Source of the DNA: PALSA-555 sp963821325
Lineage (GTDB): Bacteria; Actinomycetota; Acidimicrobiia; IMCC26256; PALSA-555
Direction of reading: 5' to 3'
Assembly (NCBI GenBank): GCA_963821325.1
Contig: CAWGDC010000005.1
Location: 558,001 to 622,000 of the forward strand
DNA: 64,000 nt
The position numbers and the translations under genes are program-made. The notes beneath the pieces were generated by a model. The model made no database searches. It was not told where the DNA came from and was given only the letters and a program-made list of their open reading frames with translations. This document shows, one piece after another, positions 47,873 through 57,128 of the stretch (positions within the stretch are counted from its first letter, which is position 1; every line of letters begins with the position of its first letter).

Positions 47873-48402
47873 GCCGCGTCGGGCACCTGACCCGCCGCTT
47901 CGTCGGCGCGTTGCGGCCCGGGCCGCCCCGCGCCGTCGACGTCGCGTGGGTCCAGGAGGTGCTGAGCGGGAGCGAGTACGGCCTGTGGTCGCAGCTGCCC
48001 GCCCAGGATCGGCGCCACGCGATCCGTGTCGCCCGTCGCGTCCAGCAGACGTTGGCCGGCGGCGACGCGGCGGACGACCCGCGGTGGCTCGCCGCCGCGC
48101 TGCTGCACGACGTCGGGAAGCTCGACGCCGGCCTCGGGGTCCTCGGCCGGGTCGCGGCCACGCTGGCCGGCGGTGCGGCCGGTCACGAGATGGCCGGCCC
48201 GTGGTCGACGCGGCGGGGCTTCACCCGACGCGTCGGCCTCTACCTGCGCCACCCCGAGCTCGGCGCGACGCGCATCCGCGTCGCGGGTGGGCGGGAGGAG
48301 GCGGCCCGGTGGGCCGGTGCGCACCACGACGCCGACGTGTGGGCCGCGACCGGGGTGCCGCCCGCGGTGATCGACGCGCTCGTCGCCGCCGACGACGACT
48401 AA
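47869..48402 (+). CDS. HD-domain protein
   Basis: 177 aa. HAIRVARRVQQTL, the HD pair in AAALLHDVGKLDAGLG and a later AGAHHDADVW give the metal ligands of a small HD phosphohydrolase. Substrate not predictable; nucleotide or nucleotide-second-messenger hydrolysis is possible. ATGA overlap with the M50 gene; its 3' end overlaps convergent trpS by 4 nt. Confidence 0.8.
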   Translation: MSRVGHLTRRFVGALRPGPPRAVDVAWVQEVLSGSEYGLWSQLPAQDRRHAIRVARRVQQTLAGGDAADDPRWLAAALLHDVGKLDAGLGVLGRVAATLAGGAAGHEMAGPWSTRRGFTRRVGLYLRHPELGATRIRVAGGREEAARWAGAHHDADVWAATGVPPAVIDALVAADDD

Positions 48403-49389
48403 GGGCGTGGGAGCAGCCCGGCGGCGTCGCGGACCCGGGTGAGCACCTTCCCGGCGATGGCCTCGGCCTTCTGCGCGCCGGTGGCGAGCGCCGCGTCGAC
48501 GGTCGCCGGGTCGTCCATCAGCGCGGCGTAGCGGGCCTGCAGCGGGGCGAGGAACGCGACGACGGCGTCCGCGACGGCCTGCTTCAGGGTCCCGTACCCG
48601 GCGTCGGCGTACTCGGCCTCGACCGCCGCGACCGGCCGGTCGGTGGTGGCGGCGAGGATCTGGAGGAGGTTCGAGACGCCGGGCTTGGCGTCGGGGTCGA
48701 AGCGGACGTCGGTGCCCGAGTCGGTGACCGCCGAGCGGATCCGCTTCGTGATGACCGTGGGGGCGTCGAGGAGGCCGATCGTGCCCTGGGGCGTCGGCGC
48801 GGTCGTGGACATCTTCGACGTCGGGGTCTGCAGGTCCATGACCCGGGCGGCGACGGGCGGGATGGCCGCCTCGGGGACGACGAGGGTGTCGCCGAAGCGG
48901 TGGTTGAAGCCGCAGCGCCAGGTCGCGGGTCAGCTCGAGGTGCTGGCGCTGGTCGTCGCCGACCGGGACCCGCTCGGCGTCGTAGAGGAGGATGTCGGCC
49001 GCCATGAGCACCGGGTAGTCGAACAGCCCGGCGGACACCGAGTCCCGGCCGGCCGACTTCTCCTTGAACTGGGTCATGCGGCCCAACTCGCCGACGGTGG
49101 CCACGCAGTTGAGGATCCAGGTCAGCTCGGTGTGGGCCGGGACGTGGCTCTGCACGAAGAGGGTGCAGCGCTGCGGGTCGAGGCCGGCGGCGAGCAGGAC
49201 GGCGGCGGTGCGGCGGGTCTGCTCGGTGAGCGCCGCCGGGTCGTAGGGGATGGTCATGGCGTGCAGGTCGACGACGCAGTAGAAGGCGTCGTCGGCGTCC
49301 TGGGTCGCGACCCAGTGGCGGATCGCCCCGAGCAGGTTCCCGAGGTGCTTGTCGCCGGTGGGCTGGATGCCCGACAGGACCCGTGTCAT
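48399..49389 (-). CDS. trpS: Tryptophanyl-tRNA synthetase (one frameshift)
   Basis: About 329 aa. MTRVLSGIQPTGDKHLGNLLGAI holds the HIGH-like motif (split here as SGIQPTGDKHLGN), with ADILLYDAERVPVGDDQ, KMSKS equivalent in TPTSKMSTTAPTPQG, and a helical anticodon-binding C terminus. A single extra base near 48917 (minus strand cgg-c-ttc) breaks LTRDLALRFNHRFGDTLVVPE. ATG 49389 is followed by an unbroken frame to that point. TACCGT lies 8 nt upstream of the ATG, another possible near-leaderless promoter. Confidence 0.92.
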
Positions 49390-49442
49390 CGCCCGACACG
49401 GTAGTGGCGCCCTTCCCGCGACGGCGGGCGGGTAACTTCGGG

Positions 49443-50253
49443 ATGGCGATGGGCTACGAGGTCAACACCGCGGTGTACGAGGGTCCCTTCGACCTGCTGT
49501 TGCACCTGATCCTGCGCCAGGAGGTCGACCTCTTCGAGGTGTCGCTCGCCGACGATCGTCGACGAGTACCTCGCCGAGCTCGACCGGATGGAGACGCTCG
49601 ACCTCGAGATCGCCACCGAGTTCCTGCTCATCGCCGCGACGCTCGTCGAGCTGAAGGCCCGGCGGCTGCTGCCCGCCCCCGAGGACCTCGAGCTCGACGA
49701 GGAGCTGCTGCGCTTCGAGGAGCGCGACCTGCTCCTGGCCCGCCTGCTCGACTGCAAGACGTTCCAGGACGCCGCCGCGGCGCTCGGGGCGCTCATGCGC
49801 GTCGCCGACCGGAGCGTGCCCCGCACCGCCGGCCCCGAGGAGCCGTACCGGTCGCTCGTGCCCGACCCGCTCGAGCGGCTCCGACCGGAGCAGCTGCGCG
49901 ACGCCGCCCGGCGGGCGCTCGCGCCGCGGCCCGTCGACGCACGTCGACGTCGATCACATCGCGCCGATCCGGGCGAGCGTCGCCGACGCGATCGACGCCG
50001 TCCTCGAGCTGCTCCCCGAGGGTCGGCCCGTGCCGTTCCGGGAGCTCACCCGCGGCGCCCGCGACGCGCCTCGACGTGATCGTGCGGTTCCTCGCCGTGC
50101 TCGAGCTCTACAAGCAGGGGGTCGTCGACCTCGACCAGCCGACGACGTTCGGGGCGCTCACCGTGCAGCGCGTGCCCGGCGGCACCACGCTCGACGCGGC
50201 GAGCATCGCCGACTGGGACGCGCCGCTCGACGGCGCCGGAGCCGCAGCGGTGA
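49443..50253 (+). CDS. scpA: Segregation and condensation protein A (four frameshifts)
   Basis: Kleisin subunit bridging SMC heads with ScpB. After repair about 268 aa: AVYEGPFDLLLHLILRQEVDLFEVSLADIVDEYL, LEIATEFLLIAATLVELKARRLLP, the linker, and C-terminal winged helix FLAVLELYKQGVVDLDQPTTFG. Extra bases near 49554 (gac-g-atc), 49940 (gac-g-cac), 50069 (gac-g-cgc) and probably near 50235. Without the last one the frame runs into scpB with no stop; with it, TGA at 50251-50253 overlaps the scpB GTG. TAACTT ends 4 nt before ATG 49443. Confidence 0.88.
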
Positions 50254-50880
50254 CCGGCACCCCGGGCGGGGGCGGCGACGGCGGCGAGTCGCGCCGGGCC
50301 ATCGAGGCGGTGCTCATCGCGGCGACCGAGCCGGTCGAGGCCGCGCTTCCTCGCCGAGCTGGTGGAGCTGCCCGTCGACGACGTCGTGGCGCTCTGCGAT
50401 GCGCTCGCCGACGAGTACGAGCGCGACGGCCGCGGGTTCGTGCTCGCCCGCGTCGCCGGCGGGTACCGGTTCCAGACCCACCCCGAGATGGTGCAGTACG
50501 TGGAGCGGTTCGTGCTCGAGGGCCAGCACGTCCGCCTGTCCGGGCCGGCGTTGGAGACGCTCGCCATCGTGGCGTACAAGCAGCCGATCTCGCGGGCGCA
50601 GGTGTCGGCCATCCGGGGCGTCGACGTCGAGAGCACCCTGACGACGCTGGTGGCGCGCGGCTACGTCGCCGAGGTCGCCCGCGACCCCGGACCGGGCCTC
50701 GCCGTGCTCTACGGGACGACGACCCTGTTCCTCGAGCGGCTCGGCTTGGCGTCGCTCGCGTCGCTGCCGCCGCTCGGGGACTTCGTGCCCGACGCGGGGA
50801 TCGTGCAGGCGCTCGAGCGGGGGCTGCGCCTCTCCGACGACCCCACCGCGGAGGAGTCCACCGAGCCGACCGACGGCTGA
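50250..50880 (+). CDS. scpB: Segregation and condensation protein B (one frameshift)
   Basis: About 209 aa. Two winged-helix domains: AIEAVLIAATEPVEARFLAELVELP (after removing one extra G near 50346, gcc-g-cgc), FVLARVAGGYRFQTHPEM, and GPALETLAIVAYKQPISRAQVSAIRGVD. An acidic disordered tail DDPTAEESTEPTDG ends the protein. Works with ScpA and SMC in chromosome condensation. Confidence 0.9.
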
Positions 50881-50881
50881 C

Positions 50882-51637
50882 GTGCCGGCGGGGAGCGCGT
50901 CCAGAAGGTGCTGGCCCGCGCCGGGTTCGGGTCGCGGCGCACCGCCGAGGACCTCGTGCGGGCCGGCCGCGTCTCGGTGGACGGGCACGTCGCCCGGCTG
51001 GGGCAGCGCGTCGAGCCCGCCAGTCGGCTCTGCGTCGACGGGGTGCTCGTCCCGACCGCCGCCGACCTCGTCTACTACCTGCTGCACAAGCCGACGCACG
51101 TGGTGACCACCGCGCACGACCCGGAGGGTCGCCCCACCGTGCTCGCCCTGGTGCCCGCCGAGCCGCGGGTCTTCCCCGTCGGGCGCCTCGACTACGACAC
51201 CGCCGGGCTGCTCGTCCTCACGAACGACGGCGACCTCGCCCAGCTGCTCTCCCACCCGCGCCACGGGGTCGCCAAGACCTACCTCGCCGAGGTGACCGGC
51301 GTGCCGTCCGCGGCGACGCTGCACCGCCTGCGGGAGGGCGTCACCCTCGACGACGGCCCGACCGCGCCGGCCCGGGCCCGGCTCGTCGGGCAGCGCGCCG
51401 ACACGTCCGCGGTGGAGCTCACCATCCACGAGGGACGGAACCGGCAGGTGCGCCGCATGCTCGACGACGGTCGGGCACCCGGTGCGGCGACTCGTGCGCA
51501 CCCGCATCGGCCCGGTGCACGACGACCGCCTGGCGCCCGGCGCGTGGCGGCCGCTCCGCGCCGGCGAGATCCGCGCGCTGTACGAGGCCGCGACCGTCGC
51601 CGGAGATCCCCGCGGCGGCACGCGGCCCGGCCAGTAA
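50882..51637 (+). CDS. rluB: Pseudouridine synthase RluB family (two indels)
   Basis: About 250 aa. N-terminal S4 domain (ERVQKVLARAGFGSRRTAEDLVRAGRV), catalytic Asp in VFPVGRLDYDTAGLLVLTNDGDLA, then KTYLAEVTGVP and EGRNRQVRRMLDD. A missing C near 50886 (gtgcc-ggcgggg) shifts the first three codons, and an extra G near 51471 (gac-g-gtc) shifts VGHPVRRLVRTRIGPV to the end; TAA at 51635-51637. Modifies 23S rRNA uridines. Follows scpAB as in most actinobacteria and Firmicutes. Confidence 0.88.
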
Positions 51638-51640
51638 CCT
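51635..51640 (+). promoter_or_regulatory. -10 element of a probable leaderless promoter for aroH
   Basis: TAACCT overlaps the rluB stop codon and lies 6 nt before GTG 51647. Same pattern as at rpe, tyrS and the divergent ispH locus. Confidence 0.55.
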
Positions 51641-51646
51641 GCGGTC

Positions 51647-52009
51647 GTGCCCCTCCGAGCGTTCCGCGGCGCGACGACCTGCGACGCCAACACGAAGGCC
51701 GAGATCACCGAGAAGACCCAGGAGCTCGTCCGTGAGCTGCTCGACCGCAACGGCCTGGCGCACGACGACCTCGTCAGCATGCTCTTCACCGCCACCCAGG
51801 ACCTGACCGCCGAGTTCCCCGCCACCGCGGCCCGCCAGCTCGGGCTGGGCGACGTGCCGCTGCTCTGCGCCCGCGAGATCGCGGTCGAGGGTGCCCTGCC
51901 GCAGGTCATCCGGGTGCTGGTGCACTGCGACACCCGCCGGCCGCGGGCCGAGCTGCACCACGTCTACCTCGGCGGGGCGCGCAGCCTGCGCGACGACCTG
52001 CCCGCGTGA
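51647..52009 (+). CDS. aroH: Chorismate mutase, AroH type
   Basis: 120 aa, monofunctional AroH-fold enzyme. RAFRGATTCDANTKAEITEKT (active-site Arg), FTATQDLTAEFPATAARQLG and PLLCAREIAVEGALPQVIRVLVH with the key Cys-Arg-Glu region match Bacillus AroH. Makes prephenate for Phe/Tyr synthesis; followed by aroA, the enzyme two steps earlier. Confidence 0.92.
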   Translation: MPLRAFRGATTCDANTKAEITEKTQELVRELLDRNGLAHDDLVSMLFTATQDLTAEFPATAARQLGLGDVPLLCAREIAVEGALPQVIRVLVHCDTRRPRAELHHVYLGGARSLRDDLPA

Positions 52010-52046
52010 CGCCCGCCGAGACCGTCGGCGCACCGGCCGGGCCCGC

Positions 52047-53346
52047 GTGAGCGGCGACGAGCTGACCCTCGAGGGGCCCGCCCCGATCCGCGGGCGGCTG
52101 CGGCCCCCCGGCGACAAGGGGATCTCGCATCGGGCGCTGCTGTTCGCCGCGTTCGCCGACGGCACCGAGCGCGGTGTCTCGGCTCGCCGACGGGGACGAC
52201 GTGGCCCGCACCCGCGCCGCGCTCACCGCGCTCGGCGTCCCGATCGACGAGCACCACCGACGGCGGCGTGCGGGTGCGCGGCGGCGGCGTCGACGCGCTG
52301 CGCGAGCCCGCGGGCGTGCTCGACTGCGCCAACTCCGGGACCACGATGCGCTGCGCCCTCGGGCTGCTCGCCGGCCGGCCGTTCCACACGGTGCTGGTCG
52401 GCGACGACGCGCTCACCCGCCGGCCCATGACCACGCGTCGCGGCGCCGCTGCGGGCCATGGGCGCGCACGTCGACGGCCGCGAGGACGGCGAGTACCCGC
52501 CGCTCGCCATCCGCGGCGGGCCGCTCGTCGGCCGCCGCCACGAGCTCGCGAACCCGAGCGGGCAGGTGAAGACCGCGCTGCTGCTCGCCGGCCTCCAAGC
52601 CGACGGGGTCACCGAGATCGTCGAGCCGGCCCCGAGCCGCGATCACAGCGAGCGGCTCCTCGCCGCGCTCGGCGCCCCCGTGACCCGCGACGGTCCCGCC
52701 GCCGTCCGGGTGCAGCGCAGCCGGCTCGCCCCGTTCGAGCTCGTCGTGCCCGGCGACGTCTCGTCCGCCGCGTTCTTCATCGTCGCCGCCGCCGTCACGC
52801 CCGGCTCCGAGCTCGTCGTCGAGGACGTCGGGCTGAACCCGGCCCGGCTCGGGTTCGTCGACGCGCTGCGCGGCATGGGGGCGGACATCCGCGTCACCGT
52901 CCGTGAGGAGCGGCTCGGCGAGCCGGTCGGGGAGCTCACCGTGCAGGCCGCGCCGCTCCACGGGGCCGAGATCACGGTCGCGGAGGGCTTCATCGACGAG
53001 GTGCCCGCCCTCGCCGTCGCGGCCGCGTTCGCCGAGGGGGTCACCGAGTTCCGTGCCGTCGCGGAGCTGCGGGTGAAGGAGAGCGACCGGCTCGCCGCGC
53101 TCGACCAGGAGCTGCACCCAGCTCGGGGTCGGCGTCGAGGCCGGCCCCGACCGGCTCGTCGTGCGGGGCGGGACCCCCCGGGCGGCGACGTTGAAGAGCC
53201 ACGGCGACCACCGCGTCGCCATGGCCGCCGCGGTGGCCGCCAACGCCGTGGCCGGCGCCTCGACCGTGCGAGGCTGGCGGACCGTGGCCGTGTCGTACCC
53301 GGGCTTCGCCGACGACCTCGCGGCGCTCACCCGGTCGCCCCGGTGA
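52047..53346 (+). CDS. aroA: 3-phosphoshikimate 1-carboxyvinyltransferase (EPSP synthase; four frameshifts)
   Basis: About 431 aa after repair. PPGDKGISHRALLFAAFADG, LDCANSGTTMRCALGLLAG, ELANPSGQVKTALLLAGLQA, APSRDHSERLLAALGA, EGFIDEVPALAVAAAFAEG, ELRVKESDRLAAL and LKSHGDHRVAMA are the family landmarks. Extra bases near 52183 (tcg-g-ctc), 52254 (cac-c-acc), 52434 (acg-c-gtc) and 53121 (cac-c-cag). GTG 52047 chosen as it leads straight into the first motif. Stop overlaps cmk. Confidence 0.92.
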
Positions 53347-54004
53347 GACCCGTCGTCGCCATCGACGGGCCGTCCGGGGCGGGCAAGTCGACGGTGGCGC
53401 GAGAGGTCGCCGCGGCGCTCGGCCTCGAGGTGCTCGACACCGGCGCGATGTACCGGGCGGTGACCCGCGCCGTCCTCGACCGTGGCACCGACCCCGGCGA
53501 CGAGGCGGCCTGCGCCGCGGTGGCGCGCCGCGTCACGATCGAGCAGCGCGGCCCCACCACGCGGCTCGACGGCCGCGACGTGAGCCGCGCCATCCGCGCC
53601 GACGACGTCACCGCCGCCGTGTCCAGCGTGTCGGCGCACCCCAGCGTCCGCACCGTGCTCGTCGAGCACCAGCGGGCGTGGGTCGCCGCGCACCACGGCG
53701 GCGTGGTCGAGGGTCGCGACATCGGCACCGTCGTGTTCCCCGACGCCGCGGTGAAGGTCTACCTGACGGCGAGCGAGGTCGAGCGGGCCCGCCGGCGACG
53801 CGACGAGGCTCACCCCGCCGCCGCGGTCGACGCGGTGCAGGCCGAGCTCGAGTCGGCGCGACCACCTCGACAGCGACCCGCGCCACGTCGCCGCTCCAGC
53901 CGGCGCCCGACGCGCTGCGCATCGACACCACCGGCCGGCCGGTCGACGAGGTCGTGCGCGAGATCGTCGACGCGTTCCACGAGCGCACCGGGGCGCCGCG
54001 ATGA
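53343..54004 (+). CDS. cmk: Cytidylate kinase (two frameshifts)
   Basis: About 219 aa. P-loop VAIDGPSGAGKSTVAREVA, LDTGAMYRAVTRAVL, GRDVSRAIRADDVTAAVS, GGVVEGRDIGTVVFPDA and LTASEVERARRRRDE (LID). Extra G bases near 53859 (tcg-g-cgc) and 53877 (agc-g-acc) split the NMP-binding tail RDHLDSTRATSPLQPAPDAL. Overlaps aroA (GTGA) and plsC (ATGA). Confidence 0.92.
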
Positions 54005-54677
54005 GGCGGGCGTTCTGGTGGGTGATCCGCGGCGTCGTGGTCGCGCTGTGCCGCGTGCTGTTCCGCGTCCGGGTCGTCGGCCGCGACCACGTCCCGCCCG
54101 ACGGGGCCTACATCGTGGCGCCGTCGCACCGATCGATCGTCGACATCCCGTTCACCGCGTGCACGACCCGGCGCCGGCTCTGCTTCCTCGCCAAGCAGGA
54201 GCTGTTCGGATCCTGGCTCGGGCGGACGATGTTCCCGCCGCTCGGCGGCATCCCCGTCGAGCGGGGCAGCACCGACCGGGCCGCGCTGCGCGCCGCCGAC
54301 ACCGTCCTCGTCGACGGGCAGCCCCTCGCCATCTTCCCGGAGGGCACCCGCCGCCGCGGGCCGGTGCTCGGTGACCTGTTCCACGGGGCCGCGTACCTCG
54401 CGCTGCGTCGCGGCGTGCCGATCGTGCCCGTCGGCATCGGCGGCAGCGAGGAGATCCTCCCGAGCGGCCACGTCGTGCCCCGACCTCCACCGTGTGGTGG
54501 TCGTCGTCGGCGCCCCGCTCGAGCCGCCCGCCGGGCGCCACGGCCCGGCGGCGCAGCGACGTCACCGCGCTCACCGAACGGCTGCGCGTCGCGCTGCAGG
54601 ACGTGTTCGACGAGGCCCGCCGCCGCGCCGGGACGGCCGAGCCGCTACGCGCCGGCGAGGTCCGCGAGCGCGCGTGA
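54001..54677 (+). CDS. plsC: 1-acyl-sn-glycerol-3-phosphate acyltransferase (two frameshifts)
   Basis: About 224 aa. Catalytic HX4D motif in IVAPSHRSIVDIPF, KQELFGSWLGRTMFPPLGGIPVERG, and the FPEGTRRRGP motif with VPIVPVGIGGSEEI. N-terminal hydrophobic segment for membrane association. Extra C near 54481 (ccc-c-gac) and near 54536 (ggg-c-gcc). Adds the second acyl chain in phospholipid synthesis. The last 33 nt overlap the convergent ispH gene. Confidence 0.88.
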
Positions 54678-55712
54678 CGCGTCCGCGGTGCGGTCCTCGT
54701 GCCGCGGACCGCCCGACCGGGCCGCGTCGCCCGGGGCGCCGCCCACCGCGAACGCGGCCAGCGCGTCCAGCGCGGGCAGCAGGTCCCGCAGCTCGCGGGG
54801 CGGCGGGAAGTACTCGTCCTCGTCGGTGACGAACACCGGCTCGACGCCCCGGGTCGGCGCGAGGGCGTCCACCACGGCGGTCACGAGGTCCTCGGGGGCG
54901 CTCGCGCCGGCGGTCACCCCCACGACGCGGGCGTCGCCGAGCGCCGCCACGTCGAGCTCGTCCGGGCCGTCGACCCGCAGCACCCGGTCACAGCCCGCGT
55001 CGCGTGCCACCGTGGCGAGCGCCACGGTGTTCGACGAGTTCGCGCTGCCGATCACCACCACCGCGTCGGCGCGGGACGCCACGACGCGCAGCGCCGCCTG
55101 CCGGTTCGTCGTCGCGAAGCACAGGTCCCCGCGGGTGGCCGTCCACAGCGTCGGGTAGCGGGTCCGGGCCTCGTCCATGATCCCCTCCCAGTCGTGGAGG
55201 GCGAGCGTGGTCTGGGCGAGCAGCGCCACCCGGCTCGGGTCCGCGACCCCCTCCAGCGCCGCGCCGAGGTCGTCCTCGTGCTCGACGAGCCGGATGGCGT
55301 CCGGGGCGACGGCCAGGGTGCCGACCGCCTCGTCGTGGCCGGCGTGCCCGACGTAGACGACGGTGAAGCCCTTCTGGGCGCGCACCTTCGCCTCGTGGTG
55401 GACCTTCGTGACGAGCGGGCACACCGCGTTGACCACGAACCGGTCGTCGGCGCGTGCCGCCTCGACCACCGCCGGCGCCGAGCCGTGGGCCGACAGCATG
55501 AGCGGCGCCCCCGGCGGGACGGCGGCCACGTCGTCGACGAACACGACGCCGAGGTCACGGAACCGGTCGACGACCAGGCGGTTGTGGACGATCTCGTGGT
55601 AGCAGTACACGGGCGGCTCGAAGACGCGCACCATCCACGCCAACGCCTTGATCGCCATCTCGACGCCGGCGCAGAAGCCGCGCGGCTCGGCGAGCAGCAC
55701 CGTCTCGACCAC
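54645..55712 (-). CDS. ispH: 4-hydroxy-3-methylbut-2-enyl diphosphate reductase
   Basis: 355 aa, last step of the MEP isoprenoid pathway. The three [4Fe-4S] cysteines are in EPRGFCAGVEMAI, VVNAVCPLVTKVH and GDLCFATTNRQAAL; other motifs are LSAHGSAPAV, YVGHAGHDEAVGT and GSANSSNTVALA. Intact, with an extended low-complexity C terminus of about 40 residues (SGGPRHEDRTADASRALADL) that overlaps plsC. GTG 55712 starts 6 nt after TACCCT. Confidence 0.95.
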   Translation of the reverse strand: MVETVLLAEPRGFCAGVEMAIKALAWMVRVFEPPVYCYHEIVHNRLVVDRFRDLGVVFVDDVAAVPPGAPLMLSAHGSAPAVVEAARADDRFVVNAVCPLVTKVHHEAKVRAQKGFTVVYVGHAGHDEAVGTLAVAPDAIRLVEHEDDLGAALEGVADPSRVALLAQTTLALHDWEGIMDEARTRYPTLWTATRGDLCFATTNRQAALRVVASRADAVVVIGSANSSNTVALATVARDAGCDRVLRVDGPDELDVAALGDARVVGVTAGASAPEDLVTAVVDALAPTRGVEPVFVTDEDEYFPPPRELRDLLPALDALAAFAVGGAPGDAARSGGPRHEDRTADASRALADLAGA

Positions 55713-55718
55713 GACTCG

Positions 55719-55750
55719 AGGGTAACGCCCGCCTCTCCCGCCCGTAGACT
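55719..55750. promoter_or_regulatory. Divergent, apparently leaderless promoter pair (ispH / DUF512 gene)
   Basis: The whole spacer between the two start codons is 44 bp (55713-55756). For ispH on the minus strand, TACCCT (55719-55724 read as agggta on plus) lies 6 nt before GTG 55712. For the plus-strand gene, TAGACT (55745-55750) lies 6 nt before ATG 55757. Neither side has room for a leader or Shine-Dalgarno. Confidence 0.65.
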
Positions 55751-55756
55751 CGCCGC

Positions 55757-57128
55757 ATGACCGTCGCGCGGGTGGTGGCGGTCGCGCCCGGCTCGCCGGC
55801 GTCCACCGCCGGCATCTGCCCCGGGGACGACCTCCTCGCCGTCAACGGCGAGCAGGTCCGCGACGTCATCCGCTACCAAGTCCAGGCCGACGAGGCCTCC
55901 GTCGAGCTCGACGTCCGCCGCGGCGGGCTCGAGCAGCACGTCGTCGTCGAGAAGGCCGCCGGGGAGCCGCTCGGCGTCGAGCTGTCCGTCCGCGGTGTTC
56001 GACCAGGTCCGCACGTGCGACAACCACTGCCCGTTCTGCTTCATCTTCCAGCTGCCGCCCGGGATGCGCCGCAGCCTCTCCCTGCGCGACGACGACTACC
56101 GGCTCTCCTTCCTGTACGGGAACTTCACCACCCTCACCCGCTTCACCGAGGCCGACCTCGAGCGGGTCGTCACCGAGGGGCTCGGCCCCCTCTACGTGAG
56201 CATCCACGCCACCGACCCGATGGTGCGCGCCCGGCTGCTGCGCAACCGGCGCGGCGCCGTGAGCCTGCGCTGGCTCGCCGCGCTCCTCGACGCCGGCGTC
56301 ACCGTGCACGGCCAGGTCGTCGTCTGCCCCGGGCTCAACGACGGGGACGCCCTCGACGACACCCTCCTCGGCGTCCTCGACCGGTACCCGGCGCTGGCCA
56401 CCGTGGCCGTCGTGCCCGTCGGCGTCGCCGTCCACTCCCGCGAGGACAGCCTCCGGGCCCACACCCCCGACGAGGCGCAGCGGGTGCTCGACCAGGTCGC
56501 GGCGTGGCAGCCCCGCTTCGTCGCGGCGCTCGGTCGGCGCGTCGTGCACGCCGCCGACGAGTACTACCTCCTCGCCGGTCGCCCGTTCCCCGACGCCGAC
56601 GCCTACGACGGCTTCGAGCAGCACGAGAACGGGATCGGGATGGCCCGCACGTTCCTCGCCGACGCCGAAGCCGCGCTCGCCGGCCGACCCGGGCCCGGCA
56701 CCGGCCCGCGCGCCGGGTTCTTCGCGTGGGTCGACGGCGCCCCGCCCGACGGGTACCGCGCCCCCCGCAGCACGCCGCGGCCCGCGTCGGATGCCGCGGC
56801 GGCGCCCGTCGGGATCGTCACCGGCGAGTACGGCGCCGCCGTCCTCGCGCCGCTGCTGCCCGCCCTCACCCGCCACGCCGGCGTCCCCGTCCGGGTCGTG
56901 CCCGTCACCAACCGGTACTTCGGCGGCAACATCGCCGTCACCGGGCTGCTCACCGGCGCCGACGTCGCCGCCGCCCTGGCGGCCGAGCCGGCCGGGCACC
57001 GGTACCTGCTCCCCGACGTCGTGCTGTCCCGCGACCGGTTCCTCGACGACCGCACCGTCGAGGACCTGCCGCGCCCCGTCGAGCTCGTCGCCACCGACGG
57101 CGCGTCGCTCGTCGCCGCGCTGCCGTGA
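55757..57128 (+). CDS. PDZ / radical-SAM-like DUF512 protein (one frameshift)
   Basis: About 456 aa. An N-terminal PDZ-like region (VARVVAVAPGSPASTAGICPGDDLLAVNGEQ) is followed by VFDQVRTCDNHCPFCFIFQLP, a Cys cluster CxxxCxxC of radical-SAM type, and the DUF512 domain (LYVSIHATDPMVRARLLRN, VHGQVVVCPGLNDGD, GIVTGEYGAAVL, VTNRYFGGNIAVTGLLTG). The family is almost always next to der, as here, and its reaction is unknown. One extra G near 55998 (cgc-g-gtg) splits the first 80 residues from the rest. Confidence 0.88.

Noticed and set aside
49383..51806. 807-codon ORF spanning scpA, scpB and rluB.
   Set aside because: It is an artefact of +1 indels and frame shadows; motifs require three separate genes.
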